From Cellulomonas sp. SLBN-39 (GTDB lineage Bacteria > Actinomycetota > Actinomycetes > Actinomycetales > Cellulomonadaceae), in contig NZ_VFOA01000001.1 of the NCBI RefSeq assembly GCF_006715865.1, positions 2,852,001-2,916,000 on the forward strand: DNA of 64,000 nt, in the 5' to 3' direction. The notes under the pieces were generated by a model. That model had not been told where the DNA came from and made no database searches. It was given only the letters and a program-made list of their open reading frames with translations. The position numbers were made by a program, and so were the translations under genes. How positions within the stretch are numbered: position 1 is the stretch's first letter; each line of letters begins with the position of its first letter. Shown here one piece after another: positions 1-9,132 of this stretch.

Positions 1-1801
1 CCAGGTCGACGACGGTGCCCGTGCCGTCCTCCACGGCCAGGCGCTCGCGGGTCGCGGTCGCGGCCAGCACGTCGTGCGCCTCGGCGTACGCGACGACGGC
101 CGGCTGCGCCTGGGCGCCCTCGGCCTCGACGTCGTGCCACGCGCGGTACGTGGTCGAGCCGCCGGACAGCGTCGCGACGTCGGTGAAGCCGCGCCGCACG
201 AGTGCCCGGTGGGCCAGGTACGAGCGGAACCCGACGGCGCAGTAGAGGCGCACGGGCTGCGTGCGGTCCCAGTCCGCGCAGGCCTCGCGCACGGTCGCCA
301 GCGGCACGTTCTCGGCCCCCGGCAGGTGCCAGATCGCGAACTCCTCCGGCGTGCGCACGTCGACCAGCCGGGCGCCGTCGACCGCGGCCGGGACGTCCTG
401 CGCGTACCAGAGCGTGAGGTCGCCGCGCAGGGTGTTCGCCGCGACGAAGCCCGCCATGTTGACCGGGTCCTTGGCGGAGCCGAACGGGGGCGCGTAGGCG
501 AGCTCGGCCTCCTCCAGGTCGTACGCGGTGAGCCCGCCGCGCACGGCCATCGCCAGGACGTCCAGGCGCTTGTCGACACCGTCGAAGCCCGACGCCTGGC
601 CCCCGAGCACGCGACCGTCGGACGGGTCGACGAGCAGCTTGAGGTGCATCATCGCGGTGCCGGGGTAGTACCCCGCGTGCCCGGAGGGGTGCACGTGCAC
701 CGCCCGGTACGGCACGCCCAGGTCCCGCAGCTGGCGCTCGGTGGCGCCCGTGCCGCCCGCGACCATGTCGAACACCTTGACCACCGAGGTGCCCTGCGTG
801 GAGCGGTACACGGTGCTGCGGCCGCAGATGTTCTCCGCCGCGACCCGCGCCTGCCGGTTCGCCGGGCCCGCCAGCGGGGCCAGCCAGGTCCCGGGCAGGA
901 CGGTGTGCGGGGTCTCCACGACGTCCCCGGCTGCCCAGATCGCGGGGTCGGACGTGCGCATGTGCTCGTCGACGACCACGCCACCGTGCGGCCCGACCTC
1001 CAGGCCCGCGGCGACCGCGAGGTCGGTCGCCGGGCGCACACCCACGGCGAGCACCACGAGGTCCGCGTCCAGCGTGGTCGCCGACGTCAGCTCGACCCGC
1101 ACGCCGCCGGCCTCCCCGGGGCGGAACGCGGCGACGGCCGTCGACAGGTGCAGCGCGACGCCGCGGGCGCGCAGGTGGTTCTCCACCGGGACCGCGATCT
1201 CGTGGTCGACGGGCGGCAGGATCTGGTCGGACGCCTCGACGACCGCGACCTCGACGCCGCGGTGGTGCAGGTTCTCGGCCATCTCCAGGCCGATGTACCC
1301 CGCGCCGACGACCACGGCGCGCACCGGGCCGCGCGTGCCCGCGGCGTGCTCGGCCAGGGCCGCGTCGAGGTGGGTCTTGATGCGGTCCATGTCGCCGATG
1401 CGGCGCAGCACCATGACCTCCGGCAGGTCGATGCCGGGCAGCGGCGGGCGCACGGCCTGCGCGCCCGGGCACAGCGCCAGCGCGTCGTACGCCTCGACGT
1501 ACTCGCGCCCGGTGTCGACGTCGCGCACCGCGACGGTCTTCGCCTCGCGGTCGATCGCGACGACCTCCTGGGCGATCCGCACGTCGACGTCCAGGCTCTC
1601 GCGCAGGGACTGCGGGGTCTGCAGGAGCAGCCGGTCGCGGTCGGTGATGACCTCCCCGACGTGGTAAGGCAGCCCGCAGTTGGCGAACGACACGTGGTGC
1701 CCCCGCTCGAGCACGACGATCTGCGCGTGCTCGTCGAGCCGCCGCGCCCGGGCCGCCACCGAGGCGCCCGCTGCGACGCCACCCACCACCACGATCTTCA
1801 C
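1..1801 (-). CDS. CoA-disulfide reductase-like flavoprotein with rhodanese domain (partial)
   Basis: The gene is cut at its 3' end by the window start; 600 codons are visible. It begins with an FAD-binding motif (VVVGGVAAGAS, residues 4-14), followed by SFANCGLPYHVG with Cys42, the position of the redox cysteine in CoA-disulfide and persulfide reductases of the pyridine nucleotide disulfide family. A second dinucleotide fold (VVVGAGYIGLEMAE) and GD-type FAD motif (AAGDVVETP) follow. A rhodanese domain occupies about residues 460-550, with active-site loop CAVGFRSY (Cys near 518). At least 50 more residues follow and run off the window after VVDL; in longer relatives a TusA or DsrE domain starts here, which is inference. 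The role is probably reduction of CoA disulfides or persulfides and handling of sulfane sulfur in the cytoplasm. The GTG start at 1801 is chosen because GGAGGA precedes it. Confidence 0.85.
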   Translation of the reverse strand, partial: MKIVVVGGVAAGASVAARARRLDEHAQIVVLERGHHVSFANCGLPYHVGEVITDRDRLLLQTPQSLRESLDVDVRIAQEVVAIDREAKTVAVRDVDTGREYVEAYDALALCPGAQAVRPPLPGIDLPEVMVLRRIGDMDRIKTHLDAALAEHAAGTRGPVRAVVVGAGYIGLEMAENLHHRGVEVAVVEASDQILPPVDHEIAVPVENHLRARGVALHLSTAVAAFRPGEAGGVRVELTSATTLDADLVVLAVGVRPATDLAVAAGLEVGPHGGVVVDEHMRTSDPAIWAAGDVVETPHTVLPGTWLAPLAGPANRQARVAAENICGRSTVYRSTQGTSVVKVFDMVAGGTGATERQLRDLGVPYRAVHVHPSGHAGYYPGTAMMHLKLLVDPSDGRVLGGQASGFDGVDKRLDVLAMAVRGGLTAYDLEEAELAYAPPFGSAKDPVNMAGFVAANTLRGDLTLWYAQDVPAAVDGARLVDVRTPEEFAIWHLPGAENVPLATVREACADWDRTQPVRLYCAVGFRSYLAHRALVRRGFTDVATLSGGSTTYRAWHDVEAEGAQAQPAVVAYAEAHDVLAATATRERLAVEDGTGTVVDL

Positions 1802-1844
1802 GTCGTCCTCCTCGTCGTCCTGTGCGTTCCCTGCCAGGCTACGG

Positions 1845-1860
1845 ATACCCCCAGGGGTAT
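1845..1860. promoter_or_regulatory. CsoR/CstR-type operator
   Basis: ATACCCCCAGGGGTAT is a perfect 7-bp inverted repeat (ATACCCC and GGGGTAT) around CA, 43 bp upstream of the flavoprotein start. G/C-tract palindromes flanked by TA are the known operator type of CsoR-family repressors. The persulfide-sensing CstR branch controls rhodanese and CoA-disulfide reductase genes in Firmicutes. The copper-sensing branch uses similar sites, but the neighbouring gene favours sulfur control. No CsoR-family gene lies in the window. The site also lies 88 bp upstream of hen1, so effects on both directions are possible. Confidence 0.6.
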
Positions 1861-1948
1861 TCATGGGACCTCTGGTCCGGGTCCAGGCGCAGACGCCGGT
1901 CGGCGCGGGGAGGAAACCTGCCGCGATCCGGCCACCCCGTCTGCAACG

Positions 1949-3382
1949 ATGCCCGGCGTGCTGCTCACCCTGACCGCCCGCTCCGACGGGACGCCCCCCG
2001 CCACCGACCTCGGGCACCTGCTGCACAAGCACCCCGACCGCGTGCAGCGCTTCGAGCAGTCCACCGGCGTGCTGCACGTGCTGTACCCCCAGGCCGACGA
2101 GCGCACCTGCACCGTCGCGCTGCTCCTCGAGGTCGACCCCGTCGCCCTCGTGCGTGGCCGCGACGGCAAGGACACGTCCTTCACGCTCGCCCAGCACGTC
2201 AACGACCGCCCGTACGTCGCGTCCTCGCTGCTCGCCGTCGCCATGGGCCGCGTGCTGCGCTCCGCCATGGCCGGCCGCTGCGCGTCCCGGCCCGCCCTCG
2301 TCGACCACGTCTGGGACCTCGAGGTGCGGCTCCCCGCCGTCCCGGCCGCCGGCGGCAGCGCCCAGGTCGAACGCCTCTTCGCCCCGCTCGGGTGGGACGT
2401 CACCGCGACCGCCCCGCCCCTCGACCCGCACGTGCCGGCCTGGGGCGACGCCCCGCACGTCGACCTCGTGCTGCGCGGCCGGCACCGGGTCGCCGACGCG
2501 CTGTCCCACCTGTACGTGCTGCTGCCCGCGCTCGACGGCGCCAAGCACTACTGGGTCGGCCCCGACGAGGTCGACAAGCTCGTGCGCGTCGCGGGCGGCT
2601 GGCTCGCCGACCACCCCGCGCGCGAGGAGATCGCCCGCCGATCCCTGGCCCACCAGCGCTCCCTCGCCGCCGACGCCCTCGCCCGGCTCGCGGAGGTCGA
2701 CGAGACGGTTCCCGACGACGTCGACGACGCACCCGCCGCCGACGACGTGCCCGCGGTGCCGTCGCTGGCCCGCACCCGGCAGGACGCCGTCGTCGCCGTG
2801 CTCCGCGAGGTCGGTGCCCGCACCGTCGTCGACCTCGGCTGCGGCGAGGGCGCCCTCGTCGCGCGCCTGCTCGACGAGGGCGTGGACCGGGTCCTCGGCA
2901 CCGACGTGTCCGTCCGCGCCCTGCGCGCCGCCCGCCGCCGCCTGCACCTGGACGAGCTGCCCGAGCGCGTGCGCGCCCGCGTCGACCTCGTCCAGTCGTC
3001 CGTCACCTACACCGACGCGCGGGTCGCCGGCTTCGACGCCGCCGTGCTCATGGAGGTCGTCGAGCACGTCGACCCCCCGCGCCTGCCCGCCCTCGCCCGG
3101 GCCGTGCTCGGCGCCGCCGCACCCGCCACCCTCGTGCTCACCACCCCGAACGCCGAGCACAACGTGCGCTACCCGGCCCTGGCCGCCGGCACGGTGCGCC
3201 ACCACGACCACCGCTTCGAGTGGACCCGCGCCGAGCTCGCGGCCTGGGCCCACGACGTCGCGCGCACCTACGGCTACGACGTCGAGCTGCGGCCCGTCGG
3301 CGACGACGACCCCGAGGTCGGACCGCCCACCCAGATGGCCGTCTTCCGGCGCACCACGACCGACCCGCAGGAGGACCGATGA
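1949..3382 (+). CDS. hen1: RNA 3'-terminal 2'-O-methyltransferase Hen1
   Basis: The 477-residue protein matches bacterial Hen1, which methylates the 2'-OH at the 3' end of a cleaved RNA before ligation so that the repaired RNA resists re-cleavage. The N-terminal half (about 1-240) is the Hen1-specific region and pairs with the Pnkp ligase. The C-terminal half is an SAM methyltransferase with VVDLGCGEGALVARLL (near 292) and the Hen1 metal-binding signature EVVEHV (near 367) plus HHDHRFEWTR (near 417), supplying the Glu and His ligands. A linker rich in Asp and Ala (near 250-270) joins the halves. The ATG at 1949 gives an N-terminus typical of the family. Its stop overlaps the pnkp start (ATGA), so the two are co-translated. 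Substrates are thought to be tRNAs cut by ribotoxins. Confidence 0.93.
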   Translation: MPGVLLTLTARSDGTPPATDLGHLLHKHPDRVQRFEQSTGVLHVLYPQADERTCTVALLLEVDPVALVRGRDGKDTSFTLAQHVNDRPYVASSLLAVAMGRVLRSAMAGRCASRPALVDHVWDLEVRLPAVPAAGGSAQVERLFAPLGWDVTATAPPLDPHVPAWGDAPHVDLVLRGRHRVADALSHLYVLLPALDGAKHYWVGPDEVDKLVRVAGGWLADHPAREEIARRSLAHQRSLAADALARLAEVDETVPDDVDDAPAADDVPAVPSLARTRQDAVVAVLREVGARTVVDLGCGEGALVARLLDEGVDRVLGTDVSVRALRAARRRLHLDELPERVRARVDLVQSSVTYTDARVAGFDAAVLMEVVEHVDPPRLPALARAVLGAAAPATLVLTTPNAEHNVRYPALAAGTVRHHDHRFEWTRAELAAWAHDVARTYGYDVELRPVGDDDPEVGPPTQMAVFRRTTTDPQEDR

Positions 3383-5955
3383 CCGCGCTCGCGGTGCCCG
3401 CCCTGTCCCTCGTCGTCCTCGTCGGGGTGACCGGGTCGGGCAAGTCCACGTTCGCGGCCCGGCAGTTCGGCCCCTACGAGACCGTCAGCTCCGACCACTG
3501 CCGCGGCCTGGTGTCCAACGACCCGAACGACCAGGGCGCGACGAAGGCCGCGTTCGAGCTGCTGCACCACCTGGTCGGCGTGCGCCTGCGCGCCGGGCTG
3601 CTCACGGTCGTCGACGCGACCAACGTGCAGCCCGCGGCGCGGCGCTCCCTCGTCGATCTGGCCCGCGCGCACGACGTGCTGCCCGTCGCCGTCGTGCTCG
3701 ACGTGCCCGAGGACGTCTGCGTGGCCCGCACGCGCGCCCGCGCCGACCGGTCCTTCGGCGACGGCGTCGTGCGCCGCCAGCGCGACCAGCTGCGCCGCTC
3801 GCTCAAGGGCCTGGGGCGCGAGGGCTTCCGCACCGTGCACGTGCTCGACGGCGTCGACGCGGTCGAGCAGGCGGTCGTCGAGCGGCACCCGCTGCGCTCC
3901 GACCGCCGTGATCTCACCGGACCGTTCGACGTGATCGGGGACGTGCACGGCTGCCGGTCCGAGCTCGAGACGCTGCTCGAGCGCCTCGGGTGGGAGCTCG
4001 TCCGCGACGCGCAGGGGCGCCCCGTCGACGCCGTCCACCCCGACGGGCGCACCGCGGTGCTGCTCGGCGACCTCGTCGACCGCGGCCCCGACAGCCCCGG
4101 CGTGCTGCGCCTGGCCATGGGCATGGCCGCCGCCGGGCACGCCCTCGTGGTGCCCGGCAACCACGAGGCCAAGCTCGTGCGCGCCCTCGACGGGCGCAAG
4201 GTCACCGTCTCGCACGGGCTGGAGACGACGCTCGCCCAGCTCGGCGAGGAGCCCGAGGAGTTCCGCCGCCAGGTGCGCGACTTCGCCGACGGGCTCGTCG
4301 CGCACCTCGTCCTCGACGAGGGACGGCTCGTCGTCGCCCACGCCGGGCTCGCCGAGCACCTCCAGGGGCGGGCCTCGGGGAGGGTGCGCTCGTTCGCGCT
4401 GTACGGCGACACGACGGGGGAGACCGACGAGTTCGGCCTGCCCGTGCGCTACCCGTGGGCGAGCGAGTACCGCGGCGCCGCGACCGTCCTCTACGGGCAC
4501 ACGCCGACGCCCGTGCCCGAGTGGGTCAACCGCACGATGTGCCTCGACACCGGGTGCGTGTTCGGCGGGCACCTGACCGCGATGCGGTGGCCCGAGAAGG
4601 AGGTCGTGCAGGTGCCGGCCGAGCAGGTCTGGTACGAGCCCGCGCGCCCGTTCCCGACCGCCGGCACGACCGCGCCCGGCGACCGCGACCCCGACGTGCT
4701 CGACCTCGCCGACGTCGCCGGGCGCCGCGTCGTGGGCACCGCGCTGCTCGGCTCCGTCACGGTGCAGGAGGAGAACGCCGCCGGTGCGCTGGAGGTCATG
4801 AGCCGGTTCGCGCTCGACCCGCGCTGGCTCGTGCACCTGCCGCCCACGATGAGCCCGTGCCCGACCCCGCCCGACGGCGACCTGCTCGAGCACCCCGCGC
4901 AGGCGTTCGACGTGTACGCCCGCGACGGCGTCGACCGCGTCGTCTTCGAGGAGAAGCACATGGGGTCGCGCGCCGTGGTGCTGCTGTGCCGCGACGAGGC
5001 CACCGCGCGCGAGCGGTTCGCGCTGCCCGCCGGGCGCACGGGCGTCGTGCACACCCGCACCGGCCGGGCCTTCCTCGACGACGCCGCCACCGAGGACCTG
5101 CTCACGGTGCTGCGTGCCGCCGCCGACGCCGCCGGCACGTGGGCCGCGCTCGGCGACGGTGCGACGAGCTGGGTGCTCCTCGACGCCGAGCTCATGCCCT
5201 GGTCGTTCAAGGCCCGGGAGCTGCTGCGCGAGCAGCACGCCGCCGTCGGGGCCGCGGCCCGGGCGTCGACCGCCGCCGCCGTCGACGTGCTCGCCGCCGC
5301 CGCGGCCCGCGGCCTGGACGTGGCCGCGCTCGCCGCCCGCACGCGGACCCGGGCGGCCGAGGCCGACGCGTTCACCGACGCCTACCGCCGGTACGTGTGG
5401 GCGACCGACGGGCTCGACGGCGTGCGGCTCGCCCCGTTCCAGGTGCTCGCCGCGGGCACCACGACCGGGGGGACCACGTTCGAGGAGCGCGACCACCTGT
5501 GGCACCTGGGCGTCGCCGACGCCCTCGTCGACGCCGACCCCACGGGTCTGGTCGTGACCACCCGCCGACTCGTCGTCGACCTCGCCGACCCGGCCTCCCG
5601 GGCGGCGGGCGAGCAGTGGTGGACGGACCTGACCGACGCGGGCGGCGAGGGGATGGTCGTCAAGCCGCTCGCCAACCTCGTGCGCGGGCCCCGCGGCCTC
5701 GTCCAGCCGGGCGTCAAGGTGCGCGGCCGGGAGTACCTGCGCCTGGTCTACGGCCCGCAGTACACGGCCCCGGAGAACCTCGGGCGCCTGCGCGAGCGGC
5801 ACCTGGGGCGCAAGCGGTCGCTGGCCCTGCGCGAGTACGCCCTCGGGGTGGAGTCGCTGCGCCGGCACGTCGCCGGCGAGCCGCTGTGGCGCGTGCACGA
5901 GGCGGTGTTCGCGGTCCTGGCCCTGGAGTCCGAGCCGGTCGACCCGCGCCTGTGA
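3379..5955 (+). CDS. pnkp: polynucleotide kinase-phosphatase-ligase Pnkp
   Basis: The 858-residue protein carries all three Pnkp modules. The 5' kinase has a P-loop GVTGSGKST at 16-24. The binuclear metallophosphatase has GDVHG (near 190), GDLVDRG (near 231) and GNHE (near 260). The C-terminal adenylyltransferase has the nucleotidyl-lysine motif EEKHMGSR (Lys near 528) and the downstream motifs GGEGMVVKP (near 757) and KVRGREYLRLVYGP (near 777). Length matches the Clostridium enzyme (about 870). It heals 5'-OH and 2',3'-phosphate ends and, in complex with Hen1, seals the break. AGGAGG precedes the ATG at 3379, which overlaps the hen1 stop. No toxin or RNA-ligase partner other than hen1 is nearby. 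Confidence 0.95.
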   Translation: MTALAVPALSLVVLVGVTGSGKSTFAARQFGPYETVSSDHCRGLVSNDPNDQGATKAAFELLHHLVGVRLRAGLLTVVDATNVQPAARRSLVDLARAHDVLPVAVVLDVPEDVCVARTRARADRSFGDGVVRRQRDQLRRSLKGLGREGFRTVHVLDGVDAVEQAVVERHPLRSDRRDLTGPFDVIGDVHGCRSELETLLERLGWELVRDAQGRPVDAVHPDGRTAVLLGDLVDRGPDSPGVLRLAMGMAAAGHALVVPGNHEAKLVRALDGRKVTVSHGLETTLAQLGEEPEEFRRQVRDFADGLVAHLVLDEGRLVVAHAGLAEHLQGRASGRVRSFALYGDTTGETDEFGLPVRYPWASEYRGAATVLYGHTPTPVPEWVNRTMCLDTGCVFGGHLTAMRWPEKEVVQVPAEQVWYEPARPFPTAGTTAPGDRDPDVLDLADVAGRRVVGTALLGSVTVQEENAAGALEVMSRFALDPRWLVHLPPTMSPCPTPPDGDLLEHPAQAFDVYARDGVDRVVFEEKHMGSRAVVLLCRDEATARERFALPAGRTGVVHTRTGRAFLDDAATEDLLTVLRAAADAAGTWAALGDGATSWVLLDAELMPWSFKARELLREQHAAVGAAARASTAAAVDVLAAAAARGLDVAALAARTRTRAAEADAFTDAYRRYVWATDGLDGVRLAPFQVLAAGTTTGGTTFEERDHLWHLGVADALVDADPTGLVVTTRRLVVDLADPASRAAGEQWWTDLTDAGGEGMVVKPLANLVRGPRGLVQPGVKVRGREYLRLVYGPQYTAPENLGRLRERHLGRKRSLALREYALGVESLRRHVAGEPLWRVHEAVFAVLALESEPVDPRL

Positions 5956-5958
5956 CAC

Positions 5959-5997
5959 GGTGCCGGGCCCGCGCCGTCACGGCACGGGCCCGGCACC
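5959..5997. terminator. bidirectional hairpin terminator after pnkp
   Basis: GGTGCCGGGCCCG (5959-5971) and CGGGCCCGGCACC (5985-5997) form a perfect 13-bp stem with a 13-nt loop, four bases after the pnkp stop and ten before the end of the convergent chemoreceptor gene. There is no T-tract, which is usual in high-GC actinobacteria. Confidence 0.75.
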
Positions 5998-6006
5998 GCC
6001 CACGGG

Positions 6007-7593
6007 TCAGACCCGGAAGAGCTGCACCGCGTCCTTGAGGCTCGCGCTCATCTCCAGCAGCTGGTGCGCGTGCCGGCGGGCGTCCTCGGCGCCGGCGCTG
6101 GACCGCGACGACGCCTCGGCGACGCCCGCGATGGTGGCGGCGATCGAGGACGTCGAGCCCGCGGCGTCGCCGACCGAGCGGCTCATCTCCGACGTCGTGG
6201 CCGTCTGCTCCTCGACGGCCGAGGCGATGCGCGCCTGGTAGTCGTTGATCTCGGCGACGATCTCGCCGATCCGGGCGAGCGCGGAGGCCGCCTCCTGGCT
6301 GTCGCCCTGGATGGCCTGCACGCGCGCCGCGATGTCCTCGGTGGCCTGCGCGGTCTCGTGCGCGAGCTCCTTGACCTCGCCGGCCACGACCGCGAAGCCC
6401 TTGCCGGCCTCGCCCGCGCGGGCGGCCTCGATGGTCGCGTTGAGCGCCAGCAGGTTGGTCTGCTCGGCGATCGCGGTGATGGCCCGCACGACCTCGCCGA
6501 TCTCGCGGCTCGAGACCCCGAGCTGCTCGACCTTGCTGTTGGTCTCCGCGGCCACGTCCGTGGCCTGCTGGGCGACGCGCGCGGCCTCCTGCGCGTTCTG
6601 GGAGATCTCGCCGATCGCGCCGGTCATCTCCTGCGTGCCCGTCGCGACGGTCGTGACGTTGAGCGACGCGGTCTCGGCGGCGGCCGCGACGCCCGACGCC
6701 CGCTCGGTCGTGGCGGTCAGGGCCGCCACGATCTCGCCGGTCGTGGCGTCCAGCTCGGCCGACGCCGCGGCGAGGTCCGCGGACGAGCGCTGCGTGGCGC
6801 GCACCAGCTCGGACATCGCGTCCAGGGAGCGGTTCAGCGACCGCGCCATGCCCGCCACCTCGTCCTGGCCGCGCACGTCCACCCGGCCCGAGAGGTCGCC
6901 CTCGGCCACGGCGTCCAGCACCGTGGTCACCCGGGCGAGCGGACGACGCACGCCGGACGCGACGCGGGTGGCGACGACACCCGCCGCGACCAGGCCGAGC
7001 GCCGTGACGAGTGCCACGACGAGCGTGACGCGCGCTCCCTCCGCGCGGGCGTCCGCGACGGCCTGCGCACCGCGCTCCTGCTGGGAGGCGACCGCCGAGG
7101 CGAGGGCCTGCGAGACGCCGGCCGAGAGCTCGTTGTACCCGGCGATGCCCTCGTCGGCGGCCGCGACGTCGCCCGCCGCCATGGCGGCGCCGATGCTGTC
7201 GAGCATCGCGAGCATGCCGGCGAGGTTCTCCTCGACGAGCGTGAGGGAGGCCTGCGCCTCGTCCGTCAGCGGCATCGCGTGCGCGGCGGCGATCCCCTCC
7301 TCCACCCGGGCCAGGGCGGCGTCGGCCTCGGCCTGCGTGACCGCGGCCTGGTCCGGCGTGATGCCGACCAGCCGCGTGCGCGCCGACCAGGTCTGGTACT
7401 CCCAGTACGTGCGCTCGATCGTCAGGAGCGAGGCCAGCGGCACGCTGGACCCCTCCTGCACGGTGGTGGTCTGCGCGACCGCGGACCGCAGGCCGACGAC
7501 GCCGACGGTGCCGACGAGCGCGGTGAGGAGGGACAGCGCGGCGAACGCCAGCAGCAGCCGGGCGTGCACGGAACGGCGGGGCGACATCGTCAT
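6007..7593 (-). CDS. methyl-accepting chemotaxis protein
   Basis: The 528-residue transmembrane chemoreceptor has a first membrane segment at about 12-34 and a four-helix-bundle sensor of about 150 residues. A second segment follows near 188-210 ([20 protein letters not shown]), then a HAMP domain and a cytoplasmic hairpin ending in AVQLFRV. The conserved tip ([36 protein letters not shown], given in parts: [13 protein letters not shown] then [13 protein letters not shown]) binds CheW and CheA. The periplasmic part is only moderately long and shows no recognisable ligand motif, so the attractant is unknown. The ATG at 7593 is chosen because AGGAG lies seven bases upstream; a further in-frame ATG sits at 7587. 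No che genes are in the window, so it acts with a remote chemotaxis cluster. Confidence 0.93.
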   Translation of the reverse strand: MTMSPRRSVHARLLLAFAALSLLTALVGTVGVVGLRSAVAQTTTVQEGSSVPLASLLTIERTYWEYQTWSARTRLVGITPDQAAVTQAEADAALARVEEGIAAAHAMPLTDEAQASLTLVEENLAGMLAMLDSIGAAMAAGDVAAADEGIAGYNELSAGVSQALASAVASQQERGAQAVADARAEGARVTLVVALVTALGLVAAGVVATRVASGVRRPLARVTTVLDAVAEGDLSGRVDVRGQDEVAGMARSLNRSLDAMSELVRATQRSSADLAAASAELDATTGEIVAALTATTERASGVAAAAETASLNVTTVATGTQEMTGAIGEISQNAQEAARVAQQATDVAAETNSKVEQLGVSSREIGEVVRAITAIAEQTNLLALNATIEAARAGEAGKGFAVVAGEVKELAHETAQATEDIAARVQAIQGDSQEAASALARIGEIVAEINDYQARIASAVEEQTATTSEMSRSVGDAAGSTSSIAATIAGVAEASSRSSAGAEDARRHAHQLLEMSASLKDAVQLFRV

Positions 7594-7660
7594 CGAGGGG
7601 CTCCTGGTCTGAGGGTCTCGACGTCCGGTCGACCGCGCGCACCCCGCCCCTGAGCGGTGC

Positions 7661-7686
7661 CGCCCCGAGATCACCCCGGCGGGGCG
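7661..7686 (-). terminator. possible terminator between MFS and chemoreceptor genes
   Basis: CGCCCCG (7661-7667) and CGGGGCG (7680-7686) can pair around a 12-nt loop just after the end of the DHA2 transporter gene. It would separate the six-gene operon from the chemoreceptor gene. The stem is short and there is no T-tract. Confidence 0.4.
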
Positions 7687-7692
7687 TCACGA

Positions 7693-9132
7693 TCACCCGC
7701 GGCGGCGCACCAGGTCCACCACACCCACGCCCAGCGCGACCACGAGCAGCGCCACGGTGGCCAGCAGCCCGTGCGTGACACCGCCGGTGCCGTCGCCGCC
7801 CGCAGCCCCCGCGAAGTACAGGGCACCCACGGCCGCGATGCCCACCGCCGAGCCGAGCCGCTGACCGGTCTGCAGGACGCCGCCCGCGGCGCCCGCCTGC
7901 CCGACGGGCACGTGCTCCAGCGCCAACGTCTGGTTGGGCGAGATCACGAGCCCGCTGCCCAGACCGGCCAGCAGCAGCGGCAGCGCCAGCACCCAGCCCG
8001 TGCCCGGTCCGGCGTCCGTGACCCGCACGAGCACGTCGGTGAGGACCAGCCCGACGATCACGACGACCAGCCCCGCGACCACGACGGCCCGCCCGCGGCC
8101 CGAGACGAGACGGCCCCCCACCGCCGACGTCACGGCCGAGCCGAGGGCGAACGGGGTGATGACCAGGCCCGCGAGCAGCGGGGAGTAGCCGACCTCACCC
8201 TGCAGGTAGAGCGTCAGCACGAAGAAGATGCCCGTGAACCCGGAGAAGTACACGAGCCCCAGCAGCGCACCGCTGGCGTAGCCCGGCACCCGGAACAACG
8301 ACCCGCGCACCATGGGGGTGCCGCCGCGCGCGACGACCCGCCGCTCCCAGCCGACGAACGCCCCGAGCAGCACCAGGCCCAGCGCGAGCACGGCCGCGTC
8401 GACCGGCTCCCAGCTCTCGCTGACCAGCGGCCAGAGCACGCCCACGACCCCGCCCCCGAGCAGGAGCGCGCCGACCGCGTCGAGGTCCTTGACGGGCTCC
8501 GGGTCCGCCCGCCCGGGCAGGTACCGCAGCGACAGCAGCACGGCGAGCGCACCGACGGGCAGGTTGACGAGGAACACCCACCGCCAACCCTCCTCAGGTC
8601 CCACCACGGCGAGGATCACCCCGCCCAGCACGGGCCCGATCGCGGTCGAGATGCCGATGGTCGCCCCCAGCCGGCCGAACGCCCGGCCCCGCTCGGCACC
8701 GGTGAACATCTGCTGGATCACGCCGGAGACCTGCGGGTTGACGATCCCGCCGCCGACGCCCTGCACGAGGCGGGCCACCACCAGCCACTCGGCCGTCGGT
8801 GCCAGGCCGGCCGCGAGGGACGCCAGCGTGAACAGCACCACGCCGACGACGAACAGGGTCCGGCGGCCCCGGGCGTCGCCGAGCCGCCCGGCCGCCACCA
8901 GCACGAGGCCGAACGTCAGGGCGTAGCCCGACACCACCCACTGCAGGGCCGCGTCGGACGCGTCGAGCTGGTCGGCGATCGACGGCAGCGCCACGTTGAC
9001 GATGCTGACGTCGAGGAGCGTCATGAACCCCGCGGTCAGGCAGACGCCCAGCGCCTTCCAGCGGCGGGGGTCGGGGGAGCCGTCCCCGGTCGAGGGGGTG
9101 GGCGGGTGCGCGTGCGCGCGGGGGTCGGTCAC
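7693..9132 (-). CDS. MFS transporter, DHA2 (EmrB/QacA-like) family
   Basis: The 479-residue membrane protein has a pattern consistent with 14 membrane helices. Motifs of drug:H+ antiporter family 2 are visible: LDVSIVNVALPSIADQL in helix 1, GRLGDARGRRT (motif A) between helices 2 and 3, and GPVLGGVI (motif C) in helix 5. The family exports drugs, dyes or small metabolites with proton antiport. Its GTG start at 9132 overlaps the stop of the upstream fused permease (GTGA), making it the last gene of a six-gene coupled operon. Because that operon has an importer of family 5 type and a second MFS, this pump may export a secreted metal chelator or a related metabolite. That is inference from context; a plain multidrug pump remains possible. 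Confidence 0.85.
   Translation of the reverse strand: MTDPRAHAHPPTPSTGDGSPDPRRWKALGVCLTAGFMTLLDVSIVNVALPSIADQLDASDAALQWVVSGYALTFGLVLVAAGRLGDARGRRTLFVVGVVLFTLASLAAGLAPTAEWLVVARLVQGVGGGIVNPQVSGVIQQMFTGAERGRAFGRLGATIGISTAIGPVLGGVILAVVGPEEGWRWVFLVNLPVGALAVLLSLRYLPGRADPEPVKDLDAVGALLLGGGVVGVLWPLVSESWEPVDAAVLALGLVLLGAFVGWERRVVARGGTPMVRGSLFRVPGYASGALLGLVYFSGFTGIFFVLTLYLQGEVGYSPLLAGLVITPFALGSAVTSAVGGRLVSGRGRAVVVAGLVVVIVGLVLTDVLVRVTDAGPGTGWVLALPLLLAGLGSGLVISPNQTLALEHVPVGQAGAAGGVLQTGQRLGSAVGIAAVGALYFAGAAGGDGTGGVTHGLLATVALLVVALGVGVVDLVRRRG

Noticed and set aside
74..1948. Plus-strand frame continuing upstream of hen1 to position 74
   Set aside because: It is rich in Arg, His and Gly and is antisense to the flavoprotein gene, whose minus-strand frame has clear motifs. 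Only the part from 1949 is real.
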